The notes: generated by a model from the letters alone, not told the origin. Counted from the stretch's first letter, positions 35,659-48,497 are shown. The stretch is DNA of 64,000 bases from Utricularia gibba (GCA_002189035.1 NEEC01000007.1:2666001-2730000), one strand, 5' to 3'. Translations and numbers: made by a program.

Positions 35659-38239
35659 TCATGGAGCTCGGTCTTCTTCCTCCGCATGTGGGGGCTCAGA
35701 TCTGCGGGTCGCACAGAGCCATGTTCTCAGTGACTCCTCCCCAACATTGTCGGCCATGGGCACATGCCAGGAATTTTCAGATTCCTGGAATGTAGAAGGA
35801 GATAATTCTGAGCTTTGTCCTAAAAACTCGTGCTTGGTGTGATTCAAGTTCATGTTTTTACGTGGTGAAAGGCGTACCTGAATGACGATGGAGTATGCCG
35901 GTGGCATTACAAGGTTCAGTTCCCCTTTTGAAGCTGTGTACCGGACCTGCATTGCACCATTGAACATAATATCAGAATCAACTGATGCGCAAAGGCTTCT
36001 GCCCAAGTGTTGATAAACAAGCGTGGATCAGATGGATGTTATCAAGAATATCTACATTGGCTCATTACTAGACGGTCAAACTACACTGTGAAAGGGAATG
36101 CAAGACTTTACCTGGTGTCTTTCTTTCCAGCGGAGGAAAAAATTGCTGCCAAGAAGCTCGAATATATGATCTCTCATTTCATCATTCGTTACAAGCAAGC
36201 ACTTGAGTTTCACAGCAGCATAGAGCCAGTACCTGAGTGATGGTCAATGTTTCAAAATATTTCTAAGATACACATGGGTTGTCTTCACAAATGGACTGCC
36301 TCAAGTTATATGTGATTCCTGATATTTAACTTTTTTTAAAGGAATTGCACAGATCAATTCAGTAATCAAAATCAAACCGTAACATGAATCATAACAGAAA
36401 TCAACAAGGAAAGGCATTGCGCAAGTATACCAATCATCATTTGATCCATAAGGTGTTCCATATAGCACACCTTGGTCAATCCAATTTTCGATCATCTCAC
36501 GTTTAGAGGCATCTTCAAGAAGTGAGCGGACACGCTTATTGTGCAATACAACGAGGGGCCATTTCTTGGTCTTATTATAGACTTGATTCACAACAGCTTC
36601 CACCTGCTCTAAATTCCAAAAGAAACCAGATGAGCCATTTCTACATTCAATTTACCAAAAGAAACAAATTTTACTCAAAATTATCCATAACCTGTGAAAG
36701 ACTGAATCCACCATCTGCATGGTTTTGATTGAAAAGTCCAATATTTGCTCCATCTATCACGGCTTCATATTCAGAGTGCTGTTCGATCCACTCCTTCAAT
36801 GTTTAAACATATCGGATTGATGGAACATGACAAATTTAAGATGACTTGTATTACAGAATCACAAATGGACAGATTAGACCAAAATTCCATCATACAAAAG
36901 TGGGACCAGCTCTCAGAATTGAAGATTTAAAACAAGATCAAATAACGGAGAAATGAACAAATAATTAAGGAACACAAAATATGTACAAACCTGGAATTCC
37001 CTGAAATTTGTTTTAGCTTCTCTGACTGTTGCTAATGAAGCAATTGACTGTGCAAAGTTTTCAGTTTCTTCTCTTTTAATATCAGCACATACCAAATAAT
37101 TGTCACAGGCACAACATCTTCCATCAGATTTAACATTTGATCTACATGTAACCCATTCGCCTCTTCCCACCCATCCAAGCCCATGCCATCCATCTCCGTT
37201 TTTCATCAAAGCTTCCTTTATTTGATCCGAATCTAACAAGACACCGACTTCAGCTGCTTTTTTGCTTTTGAACCACCTCTCCATAATCTCCATGGTAGAC
37301 GCTCTAACCCCTCTTAATGTCCTCAATTTATGCAAAAACTCATACACCTTGTTTTCCCTTTCAGTATCCACGCTCACCTTTGAAATTAAGAGGTTCATCA
37401 TGAATATTTTCAAGCCCAAAACACTCATAAAAGTGTTTTCTCTTTCATGTTAGTGACCAAGTACAGGGAGCTGTAGGGAACAGATTAAAATGTCTAACTA
37501 GATTCTTTAAATAGTGTGATTGAAATATATAACAAAAAATTGCAGTGGAGAATGACAAGATTCTCATTATAGACGGCAAGTAGATTTTGTACACCAAGTG
37601 CAATAAACTTCGGCTTTTATAGGCTCAATGCACCTCACACATGAAAAGAATCATGGTATCAGCACGAAAAAAAAAATCGTATGCTTTTGTGACTTGGGAT
37701 AAAAAAACGAGAGGAATTGTAACCTCTAGCAAGGCAGCAAGCGCGGATTCATCTAATTCCAGCTCCATCAATGCAGCGCTCTCCTCAACTTGATAGGCTT
37801 TTTCCGCCTGGCCACTTTTGCAATAAAACATCAGTGCAGGTATAAAAGTCCTCAATTTTGGCAAAACCCCATAATCTTTAACGCTCTTAGCTAGCTGAAA
37901 TGCATAGTCGCCGTCGCCATTAGCCGCCGCCAGCCTTGCAGCAGATGTCAGCGTAGCCTCGTTAAGCTTCAAGTTACCATCAGCATGTACATTAAACAAC
38001 TTTAATCCAAAATCAATCGCCCTCCGACACAGTTCCGGATCCTCCAGAGAGTTAGAGCAGATATAAAGGAAGGAATTAAGGTTGTTGATAGTGAGGGTAG
38101 GGAAGCTAGCGGACTCATAAAGAGAAATGGCGGCGGCGAGGTCCTTTGACTTGGAGCAGTGATCAAGGGCTTCCCGGAATTGAGCCTCCGGTGACAGCTT
38201 CCGCTTCTTAGGCCGTCGTGCTACTCCATTTCCGTTCAT
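35659..38239 (-). CDS. PRORP: Protein-only RNase P (PRORP2/PRORP3-like, nuclear type)
   Basis: Seven exons (38239-37724, 37377-36991, 36793-36692, 36603-36431, 36232-36112, 35946-35878, 35784-35659) encode 497 residues. The start MNGNGVARRPKKRKLSPEAQ carries a nuclear localisation signal (RRPKKRK) and no organellar transit peptide, which places it with the nuclear PRORP2/3 forms. Exon 1 holds PPR repeats (FLYICSN, FIPALMFYCKSGQAEKAYQV) that bind the tRNA elbow. A zinc-binding linker (CCACDNYLVCADI) follows. The NYN metallonuclease domain has its aspartates in YEAVIDGANIGLFNQN, in LLVTNDEMRDHIFELL and around GSNDDWYWLYAA. The conserved PPAYSIVIQ and SWHVPM end segments complete the zinc site. 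The reaction is endonucleolytic removal of pre-tRNA 5' leaders. All catalytic acids appear present, so this copy should be active. Confidence 0.95.
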
Positions 38240-38876
38240 GGCTTTGAGAAATCACCAGAATCAATGGAACGCTAACCTGCTCTCGCAGCAAAAAAACAGG
38301 TTTCTTCCACTAGGGAAGAAAACAGGTTGTATCCCTAAACGGATCTTCTCCAGAATATTTTTTTTCAAAAAGGGGAAATGACTAAAATAGGTTTCGTCGA
38401 AAAAGCCACATGGGCTCGGGGAAATCATTAATGGGCCTGAGGCACGTGGGGCTTGGCCCAATTACTAATTTAAGAAACCGAGCAAGTCGGCATTCGACAC
38501 TCGTCTCCGCTTGCGTACTGCAACCATCAGCTGGCGTGAAGCAAGATTTCTTAGTCTCTGGTACTCCTTCCTTTTACAATTTTTTTTGTATTGATTCCAT
38601 GCTATTTGCACTTATCCAGGGTTGTGGTACTCAGAATTTGAGTGTTTCGTGCAAAATCTATTTCAGAAATTCTATCGCGGTATGAGTTTAGGCTTATTTC
38701 TGCAGTGGATTGGGGATTCTTTTGGAAATTTTAGCAGCTTTGTTTGTATGGGTTCTCTTGAGAAAGCTGGTGAATTCTGTAGGAGGAAGTATTGTGGGAG
38801 CATTATAGATTTCGCGTGATCTTGTATTTTATTATTCTATTTTCTATTCAGATTGGAGAGACTGGAAATCTACCTG
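38240..38876. promoter_or_regulatory. Shared divergent promoter region of PRORP and DRB1
   Basis: The PRORP start codon (-) and the first DRB1 coding exon (+) are head to head with about 640 bp between them. A noncoding first exon of DRB1 probably starts near 38480 and ends near 38560. The true intergenic gap may therefore be only about 250 bp, which fits a bidirectional promoter. No TATA box is clear on either side. Confidence 0.45.
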
Positions 38877-40289
38877 ATGGAAGCAGGTCAGGTTGTTGAT
38901 GGCTATATTTGGTATGAAAACGGAGCATCATATGGCCTAGCCGGCCTTGCTTTGCCTCCTGCAAGGTTAGAACATTCCGCTAGTGTTGGGCATCAAGCAG
39001 GGCCGGCTGTATATCATAATAAAAATGCCGTGGCGGTCGTACCAGATCAACGAAAGAGTGATTCACCTGCAAGTAATGGTCTTGAATGTTTTTGTTATGC
39101 TAGTTTTGCAGAATTTAATGTTGAAAGTTCTTGAACTTTTTATTATGGGATGTGTAATGTAGTCTTATGCATTTCCTAATCCCTGTATCATCCATAGTTT
39201 TATGGTTTTACACGCGCTTTTTGCTTGTTGGTGAATGAAGTGACTGGAAACTTATTTTGATGCGATCCTGCTCATGAGATTGACACATTCATAGATCAAC
39301 AGGTGTATTCCACTGTTATGTCTTCAAGAGTCGGTTGCAAGAGTATTGCCAGAAGGCAGGACTCAAAACTCCCGTATATGAAACAATAAAGCAAGGCCCT
39401 TCTCATGAGCCCATTTTCAGATCAACTGTTACTTTAGGCGATACTACTTATCATTCCTTGCCTGGATTTTTCAATCGCAAGGCAGCAGAGCAGTCAGCAG
39501 CTGAAGTTGCTCTAGTAGAACTTGCCAAGTCTGGTCTTCTGCAAGGGAAATCTCAACCTGTGGTAGCTGTCTCTGATCTTGCTTCTTTTCAAATATTTCT
39601 TGATGCTTGTTTCTCTCAGCTTCGCTGTTCTCTTGAATTGTTACATTAATTATTCTTGTATTGAATTTCAGCAAGAAACAGGTTTATGCAAAAACTTGCT
39701 GCAAGAATATGCTCAGAAGATGAACTTTGCTGCTCCTGTATATGAGTGTCATAGAAATGAGAAACAAGGCCGACCTCCAATGCATCACTGCGTGGTCGAA
39801 ATCGGAGGCACTAAGTACATCGGAACTTCAGCAATGACAAAGAAAGAGGCAGAGATTAAAGCTGCACGCACTGCATTGCTAGCCATACAATCTGCTTCTC
39901 TCATCTCCCAAGATCAGTTACTGAACTCCATGTACACAGTCATTCCACAGAAAAAGAGAGCAGCCCATCAAGGTCTCAGCACTCAGGAGACAGCATCTCC
40001 ATTGAAGCCAAAGAAACGCCCCTTCAAGAAGTATCAGCATAGGAAGCGGCTTGCAAGGAAACGGGTTTCATCAAATGATCTGGTCCCATTAGAGGCTGGG
40101 GCAAGTATTCAGTCAGGAACAACACCTGGTTTCGATGCCGCTGGTGGCACCAAGACTTTTACAGATACTCCTGTAGGAAGAGAAGCCGATTCTATATATG
40201 ATATGCAGGATAAAATGCATTGTGCTTCTCTATCCCAGGAAACAAGTCATGGAGATCAAGGACCTGCTGAAACAGCCATCAGAATCTGA
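38877..40289 (+). CDS. DRB1: Double-stranded RNA-binding protein DRB1/HYL1, microRNA biogenesis
   Basis: Three coding exons (38877-39072, 39303-39562, 39672-40289) give 357 residues. The first dsRBD starts at VFKSRLQEYCQKAG and ends RKAAEQSAAEVALVELAKSG. The second starts ETGLCKNLLQEYAQKM and ends TKKEAEIKAARTALLAIQS. Both keep the helix-1 and KKxAE-type helix-2 features, and the SLPGFFNRKAAEQSAAEVAL and ETGLCKNLLQEYAQK blocks closely match HYL1. A bipartite basic stretch (KPKKRPFKKYQHRKRLARKR) is a nuclear signal. HYL1 partners with DICER-LIKE 1 and SERRATE to place cuts in pri-miRNA. The first 65 residues (MEAGQVVDGYIWYENG...) have no counterpart in HYL1, and the codon joining them (A|GT) closes in frame. 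Their coding status is uncertain, and translation might start elsewhere. The C-terminal tail lacks the repeats of the Arabidopsis protein. Confidence 0.88.
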
Positions 40290-41314
40290 AGCTGATAGCT
40301 TGAAATCAAAACTATGGGCGAGACGAGGTATGTGAATCAACATTGTTTGAGCCAGTTAGTAGTCATTTGATGATTTTCAAGAACAATGCTTGCGTACTCA
40401 TCTAATCAACAGATTTGGGGTTACTTCCAGACACACACTACTGACTCCACTATGCCAGTCTTAGTGCAATGCATTCAACTAATGTCATGACATCGAATAC
40501 TGGATTCGCAAGGCCAAATAACTTCCATGGAATCACCATCCGTTTCATCACCAAGAGCAGGTTGTGTCGCCTGCTTCCACAGGCTCTAACACGAAAACAT
40601 TTTTTCTGTCCCAAAAATAGATATTTTATATATGTATAATGTAATTAAAGTGATAAAAGATAATAGAATGTAAAAATTACATTGTATGACTTTTTGTATA
40701 AAAACTTTTGTTTTCTTGACTAATGTCAAGTTAGATTATTATAAGGTATTTTTGAAAACTAATCATCTTAATATTCTATTTCACACATTAGCACAAAAGT
40801 TTTACATATAGGATGATTATTTTTCAAAATCATCCTTATTATATAGTCATTTGTTGATATACATGTATCTAAAAATGAAGCTCATGTATTCTTATGATTG
40901 ATGTTGTACAAATACTTGCATATTAGTTTTTAAAAATATTTTTTTTATAAATTCAATAAATAAATAAAATAACTTTTTATTGATCATGTTACCATAATAA
41001 TTTAAAATTATGTTATGATTTATATAAAAATATAAAATCAAAGGGATAATTACGTTTGTAAATGAATATTTTTTAAATGGGGCACTACACGGTATGAATT
41101 TCTAAGGTTTTTAAAATTGGCTCGATTGATCCTAATTACAATACCTGACACTGTTAATTACTTTTGTGCTATTGCAAATTCTTCTGCAGCCTGGTGGAGA
41201 AGGATCCGACCCGGTCGATGACGGCGGTGCTGTGGACTAGAATGAAGTTTGGCGTTAATCTACACCACCCCGGTACCATCAGGTAGCCATTCCTTGTGGC
41301 CATATTTTGATAAT
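40290..41314. other. Intergenic region between DRB1 and GCP1
   Basis: This 1 kb contains the DRB1 3' UTR and, from about 40620 to 41100, AT-rich DNA with no coding signal. The last 150 bp before the GCP1 ATG at 41315 should be its promoter and leader. Confidence 0.45.
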
Positions 41315-44161
41315 ATGGCGTCTGTGGTGTGCAACTTCTCTTCTACCGTTTGTCGCCTAACCGTTTGCGGCGGCAACCCGTTGCTTTCCACGCTACTGAA
41401 AACTTCGCCAAAATCCCAGCGCTTCTTTACCGTCGCAATTCCCATATCACCATTTCTCCATGCCTCGCTGAGTAATCATCGTTCCAGGCGCTTTTCTGCT
41501 TTCCCGAAAGCTTATACCCAGATTAGCGAGGAGTTAGTAGTTTTAGGTATTGAGACGAGCTGTGACGATACTGCTGCAGCGGTGGTAAGTGGCGTTGCCG
41601 GGGTTATTGTATATATACTCTGCGTTCACGGCCTGTTCTGATTGAGTACTTTCGCAGGTTCGGGGAAATGGTGAAATTCTTAGTCAAGTTGTCTGCTCCC
41701 AGGTATTTCTAATGATGACAGTGGGAACCAGTACTGTTATTGGCAATCGCAAAAGATCTTATTTTTTGCAATGTAGCACGGACCGCTTTTTTTCATTCAT
41801 TTGTGTTGGCGGACTATAATCGATTATTTGGCCGGTTTAGTGACTGAATGGATAATCTGCAGTGTTGCAAATCCACCCACATATCGTATTAGTTTCACTT
41901 CCGTCATGCTTGCCTTGCCAAAGAATTTGATTTAGTAAATCTGCGTAAAATGTTTTTTTTTTTTTATCAATGTATGTCCCATTTCACAATCCCAAGGCAG
42001 ATCTGCTCGTACGTTATGGAGGTGTTGCTCCTAAGATGGCAGAAGAAGCACATTCATTGGTGATTGATCAAGTACAGACTCGTTGCTGATGCATCAAGTT
42101 TCCATTTTTCTGCATGATTTCACATTTTAGGTGTTGTCTCTGAAGGTAGTGCAAGAGGCTCTTGACAAAGCGAAAATGGAAGCACAAGACCTGTCTGCGG
42201 TAGCTGTTACAATTGGTCCTGGTTTAAGCCTCTGTTTACGTGGTAAGTGTTTCAGCTTTGTTCTTCTCTAGTTCCTAAGTATGCATAATACGACATCCTG
42301 GTTCAATTTTTTTACTTTCAATGATGGAATATTGCAAATGACTCCTTTCAAGTTGCAGTGCCATGTTGCCTGAATGTATCAAGACCATTATTGACAGTCT
42401 GCCTCAGTTGGTGTTAGGAAAGCTCGGAAAATCGCTGGCTTGAATGTTTTACCCATTGTTGGTGTTCATCATATGGAAGCCCATGCCTTGGTTGCAAGGT
42501 TATTAAAGCTTTCTTAGAATCATGGATTGGTTTTTCTTTCATCTAGCTTGGTTAAAGGAATCTTCCATGTACCATTTGTGCATACAAATGCATTTAGGCT
42601 AGTGCAGAGAGAGTTGCAGTTTCCTTTCTTGGCGTTGCTTGTCTCAGGTATGAGCTATCCTTTGAAGTGAATTATTTACTCCAATGATGGCTGCATTTCT
42701 TAATAGTCGTCATTTTCTGGCCAAATAATTCCCCTTGTAGAATATGTATGCTTTCTACAGATACATTTTTCATCAGTAATGTTTTTAGCAAACAAATTTG
42801 TATTCAGGAGGCCACAATCTCCTTATTCTTGCACGCGAGCTTGGCCACTATATACAACTTGGAACCACAATTGACGATGCCATTGGTGAGGCGTATGATA
42901 AGACAGCAAAATGGCTTGGTCTTGATATGAGTAAAAGCGGAGGCCCTGCAGTGGAAGAGCTGGCACAAGAGGGTGATGAGCAATCCATTAATTTCAAGGC
43001 CAGTGTTCTTCTCGAACTTCCCTTTTTTTATTTAATTTTAGTTTTAATATCCTAGATTTTTTTGCTCAAGGTGTTTTGTGGTCTCAGGTCCCTATGAAAC
43101 AACATAAAGACTGCAACTTTTCATATGCAGGACTCAAGACTCAAGTTAAGCTGGCGATCGAGTCAAAAAATATGTATTCTCTCTTTATAACTCTGTACAA
43201 CATATTCTCCAAGTTTCTTTTCTGTGAAAAGATGTCTCCTGATCATTCATTCTATTGGTGATAGTGATGCTGGGATTCCTATTGCATCATCCACCGTCGA
43301 GGATCGTAAGGCTCGTGCTGATATAGCTGCCTCTTTCCAGGTTATTTTTTATTCATCATGATTTCTTTCTACGATATTGTCTTTTGGTCTCTATTTCTTA
43401 GTATTCATGTTCTTGTACAGAGAGTGGCTGTACTCCATTTAGAAGATAAGTGTTCACGAGCAATTGAATGGGCATTGAAGTTGGAACCCTCCATAAAACA
43501 CATGGTGCATGAAATATATCTCCTTGCATTTTCCTTTGATTACACACTCTGGTATTTAATTTTCTATGCACAGGTTGTATCAGGTGGTGTTGCATCCAAC
43601 AAGTATGTAAGAACTCAGCTTACAAAGATTGCTGAGAAAAATCAACTTCAACTTGTGTGCCCTCCTCCTCACCTTTGCACGGACAATGGTGTGTCTGCTT
43701 TTTCTTATCAAACCCTGATGTGTAGATCAGAAACACCTTCATGCGTCTTTTTAGAGAATCATGCAGTTCCTGTCAGCAGAAAGAAAACACTTTGTGCAAC
43801 TCTTTCTGTCAACTTGTTGTTGGCTCATTACCTCGTGATGGCTGCCTTCATCTGATGACAGGAGTGATGATTGCATGGACGGGTATGGAGCATTTCAAGA
43901 TGGGGCGATGTGATCCTCCACCGCCTGCTTGCGAACCTGAAGATGCTGTGGTATGTATCTCTCTCATTTGCTTCATGAAAACCAGGCCGGCCAGATTTAT
44001 GCTGGGAAGCTTAGTTGTGTGGTGAATGCATGAATTAGCTTGATCTGCGACCACGATGGCCGCTGGGAGAGGAGTACGCCGAGGGGAGGAGCAATGCTCG
44101 TTCGCTGAAAACTGCAAGAATTCATCCTTCACTTACATCCCTAATTCAGCAGCCTCACTAG
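41315..44161 (+). CDS. GCP1: Organellar tRNA N6-threonylcarbamoyladenosine transferase (TsaD/Qri7/OSGEPL1 type)
   Basis: About 11 exons encode a protein of roughly 470 residues. An N-terminal extension of about 75 residues, rich in Ser, Arg and Leu with few acids, looks like a mitochondrial targeting sequence. The mature part begins [17 protein letters not shown]. Key segments follow in order: [34 protein letters not shown] (the HMEAH metal-binding motif), [67 protein letters not shown] and [13 protein letters not shown]. The end [15 protein letters not shown] then HPSLTSL fits plant GCP1. The enzyme transfers threonylcarbamoyl from TC-AMP to A37 of ANN-reading tRNAs. All motifs are intact. 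The ATG at 41315 was chosen as the first that leads into the targeting sequence; no ATG in frame upstream is better. TAG is at 44159-44161. Confidence 0.93.
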
Positions 44162-45831
44162 TCCACAGACAACGTTTCTGGTAATCAATCTTTTTCCCCA
44201 AGAAACATCTGAAATGTGTATATCGATCACGGTGCAAATATCCACATAGCATGATGCTTAGAGGTTGGGTTGTTGTATTGGTTTGCCACAAACAATTCGT
44301 TGAAGGCAAGAATAGGGAATCTAAGCAGGCCAACAATGATCCCATGGCGTCTCTCACTGCACTGGAAAGGGGGCTTCAGAAAGCAAGAAGAACGATGGTT
44401 TCAGTTGCAACCAGAAACCACTAAACAGAAGTGCAAGCATGAGACAAAAACCACCCAAAACGACAATGAAGAAGGAGAACACATTTCTACCTAGAGCAAG
44501 GGTTAGGTTAAATTGAAAAAAGCACATATGGAAATGCAACATGAAAACGAGAACAAGGAAAAAGACAAACAACAAATGCCGATTTTCACCTGTTCGAAAG
44601 GCGGATTCCGGCGGGACCGGGATTCGCAACTAGCAAGGGCGGGGAGCGAAGCTTGTGTCCATTGGTAGACTGAAGCTATAATGTTGTAGCCAGAAGAGTC
44701 AATTATAGGAAACTTCCTGTTGCAAGACATGTAACCAGCCAAAACAATCCATACTTTCATTTAAGGATCAGTGAAGCATTTGGAAAAGCAAATGATGGCT
44801 CGGCTGGACTATCATTTGATTCACTCTCATGAACATGATGATGGTACGATGTTGGACTATGACACCATCTCCAACAACTTTTATGTAAGTGTGGCACTAA
44901 GTAGTATAGTTTTGATTTCGGATTTCCGTAAAATGGACACCAAAAAATAGAAATAATTTATTTACGTGAATAATTATAAAGAAAATGAAAATTTAGTAAC
45001 TTTTTTTTAAAAAAAATATAGTAAAAATGATGTGCCATTCCAAATTTTCGAAAATGATTGGAGATCTCCTGAGAATATTGGATATGATGTTATGGAATTT
45101 GAACCTTTGACATGCTTTTCCTTGCAAGGGCTGCTTGCATCCGATGATGGTTACGACAATGAATGCATCTCTGCTACATCTCTTGGAACAATTGAAATAC
45201 TGACTTGTAATCCCATTCAGAGCCATGCCCTGACCTCTCTTGCCAAATCTGTGGAATGCGGATACACAGCCACTTTTCACCATGGGTGGAAACCTCAATC
45301 GATGAAGCCACATGGAAATGTGGGTGCTGTCGTAAATAAAGAGATATCTGAGCTTTTAGACAGTGGAAAGTAAGCTTTTTAGACAGGTATAAAAGATGCT
45401 GTGAGTGGTGTCTGGTTCATTTATTCGATTGGTTGTTCTAGGGATCTCTTACTGATCTCCTTCCAAACATGGTATGCTTGCTTTGCTTTATACTTGTTCT
45501 GTGTAACCCTCTGCTTCTACGGTTGCTCACTGAGTGCACACGATTTTTTTTTTTTTTTTTTTTTTTTTTTGCACTTTGATTATACTATTGCAAGGTTTGC
45601 GGTGATCTATCATACAGAAAAAACTCATTTTGACCATCAAAAGGGAGATAAAGCGGCAAGCAAAACATCCTGTTTGAACCAGTGATGAACATCATCACTT
45701 TCTGTTTCCAGTTCACAAAAACAGAAAAATGTATTCCTACATTTCTCACTCTCCCCATAACTCATCTGGTTCAAACAATTGTTATCTCAGAGAAGATTCT
45801 CTTGAACATATGGAAGCAGCAAATAAGCCAC
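44162..45831. other. Convergent region between GCP1 and RING gene, with an unrecognised ORF
   Basis: The region holds 3' UTRs and noncoding DNA. At 45032-45373 (+) there is an open frame of 113 codons (QIFENDWRSPENIGYDVME...) with protein-like composition, but I recognise no domain and see no clear splice partners. A 27-base T run lies at 45544-45570. Nothing else stands out. Confidence 0.35.
45544..45570 (+). repeat. Homopolymer run of 27 T
   Basis: Twenty-seven consecutive T. On the minus strand this is a poly(A) run, which could be the tail of an old retroposed sequence inserted in minus orientation, though no source gene is recognisable beside it. Confidence 0.9.
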
Positions 45832-48497
45832 TCAACTAGTCTGAAAGGTGTCGAGCACGGGAAAACTGCATATTGGGCACTTCCCGGTGCACTGGACAAG
45901 CTCCTCTGCACATCTTGAACAGGTGCACATATGCCCACATCTGCAAGGATGAGGACATAAGAAGTCATTTGGGTGGCGTGACCACATGGAGGCATGTGTT
46001 TCTAGTGAAACAAATCCACATATGAGTACGATATTGGTGCTGTTTTTACAGCAAGCGCTTTTGTCCTCAAATGGTTGGAGTACCTGTACAGTAAGGAATT
46101 GATGCTGCCATCGCGGCATACACAGCAAATACCTCTCCTTAGACAGTCCCAGTTGGAGTCTTCATCTTTTGTATCTCGAGTGGATTCATCTGCATTTTTC
46201 ACAGGAGAAGTGTTAAAAAAAAAAAGAAACTATATGGAGTTTTGCGAGTAAGTTGATAACTTGCCTATGCTTGTGATTAAGTGGTTTGAAACGGAAACCT
46301 CTTGTTGCATGGAGCGTTGCAGCTCACTTTGCATGTCCAGGCAATCTTCAAGCATATTTTGGATGGTGTTCATCTTCTCCTGAAGCCGAGCCATTTCGAT
46401 TCTCAAATCATTAACTACAACCCAATCCTGTCATAAGCGTGCAGAAATAGGTTGTAAGTTGGGAACAATGACACAAGATGGGGCTCACGAGATCAAGTAA
46501 CACCACCATAGTTTGTTGGTTTGAGAAGTGATGCCGCGGCTCCTCATCCTGGAAACAATCCAGCAAAGGAAAAACTGCGTTGAAAAAGGCTGACGCTTGG
46601 TCCTCATTTTCTTCACTTGTGTTCTGGTTGGCCATCATCAAGGAAGGCGATGAACTGTCCAATTCCAAATCACTAGAAAAAAGGCCTTGCCCTTGCACCC
46701 GAGCTTGCAAAATCCTGTTTAAACGCTCACCGAAAGCACCCTGTACAAGATTTGATACTCGTTTCCTGCACCGAGAAAGAGATATGAGAGTCTACTGAAG
46801 AACAAATCTTTGCCTTCGTTTTTTTTTTCAGATTGCACACCTGCTGCAAAGCTCTCTCAGTTCTGTATATCGATCAATATCCTCTGAACCGCAGTGAACT
46901 GAAACAGAGGTTCTCGAGGATTCACAATTTTCCATGGAAGGCGATGACATCCAACTGTTGATAGATCCCTGAAAATCCTGATTTGGCCATTGTCCTCCCA
47001 ATTCCACTGCTTGAGCACCATTATCAGAAGTTTCGCACAGCCACTGATTAGTCAGCTCCTCTGGAGTTCGGCCTTCTGTTCCCTGGATCTCATTCAAGTG
47101 TGATGAAGATCCCAGCGAATCACAGTGTTCAAACATTATCCCTTCCAAGTCTGTAGGGCGATTAATATCATTAGAACATTCATGATGATCATCGCAGGTT
47201 GCACCCCGAGTGTGTAGTGACGTTTCAATGAAAGGATTGAGTTCCCCCTCCTCAACATCCAAAACAGGCAAGTTCCCAACATGCACACTCTTAACATCTA
47301 CAGACAATTTTTGAACGCTTGAATGCCACTGGTAACCCTCTTCATGAAGTGAAGAAACATGATGATCTTCATCAGATACAGAATGATTTCCTGTTGATAC
47401 CATTTCCTTGCATCTCGCTTCTGACTCACAGATGTTTTCATCGCCAGACAATGAATTCTGTTCACTATTGTTGGTCAAAGCCATGGGACTTTTGGTCAAG
47501 AATTCTCCCCTGCATTGCAACAATAATAGAAGCACTTAGCCGATGCAACAAGGACCAACAGTCTGTAATGATACATGCATTGCATAAAAGTGAAATACCT
47601 GAGGCCAGTAACTGTACGCCTTTGTTTTAGCATACCAAGTTCCATGAGAGCAACGGAAGATGGCTTCTTCTCGGGTATCACCTTTTCGTTTCTCAAGAAC
47701 CTCCCTCGAAGAAAAGCCTGAACTATGGAAAATGGGAATGTTAGAACAATCCAATATATTCTTCAACACACGAGCAAGGCTAACATTACCTGAATGCGAT
47801 TGCGATGAGGAAACCCCGAGACCGGCTTTCGCTCCAACAGAGCCATGAGATCTCCTTTCCTCTCCAGCTGAGCCCTCTGGAGAAGATCTGATAGAGTCTG
47901 TCTTCCACAAATTCTTCTAATGGGCCTTTGTGCACGCATTCGATTTCTTACCTGGTCAATTTGCAAATAGGCTCCTGAATCTCTATATCCAACTGCTTCT
48001 CTCTCATTTCTTCGTTGGGTGCATATCTTCCCCCCATCTTTGAAAACCTTCACTCTTTCTCCCCCATTCTGACAATGCCACTGTGAAATAGTTCGGCAAA
48101 AACCATCAGATGAATTAACAACACGTCCATTTGTCATCCATTCTTGAAAAACTTGCCTAACTCTGTCCTTTCCAATCCGTCCCACATCACTCGATTCCGA
48201 GAAATAGCTTAAATTATCCTCATGCTCAGTCTCTGAACCTCCAGCACATTGAATCTCAATGCCATCTGTATCTTCTGATGTAAAACGAGCCCCATCAGAA
48301 CTTGAACCATCCATTCCACTCTTAAAGCTCCCTGTATCGTCTACCACAAACTCCGGCCCTCTTTTTGAGCGGCACGATCTTGGAGTTTTTGGTGTATCGT
48401 CGTCCTGTCGACTTGATGATACGGGAGAATCATAGCGAAACTCCCCAACCGAAGAAAGGCTATAACATGAAAAGTTGTGGAAGCCCGCAACTGCCAT
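45832..48497 (-). CDS. RING-HC domain protein, probable E3 ubiquitin ligase
   Basis: About seven exons encode roughly 700 residues. The start [20 protein letters not shown] lies just after an acceptor-like TTTCAG, suggesting a 5' UTR intron; a longer in-frame start at 48524 would fall in that intron. Most of the protein is Ser/Glu-rich and likely disordered, with basic patches ([24 protein letters not shown] and [15 protein letters not shown]). Near the C-terminus, [20 protein letters not shown] and [13 protein letters not shown] form a coiled coil. The final 60 residues form the [24 protein letters not shown] followed by [11 protein letters not shown] and CPICSFPV. This is the C3HC4 pattern with CGHxCxC, as in MULAN/IAP-type RINGs. 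Its activity would be transfer of ubiquitin from an E2; the substrate is unknown. It matches a plant-specific RING group I cannot name more exactly. Confidence 0.88.

Noticed and set aside
43741-44132. ORFs on both strands across the end of GCP1
   Set aside because: They are shadows of the last two GCP1 exons and the intron between them; splicing restores the conserved [15 protein letters not shown] end.
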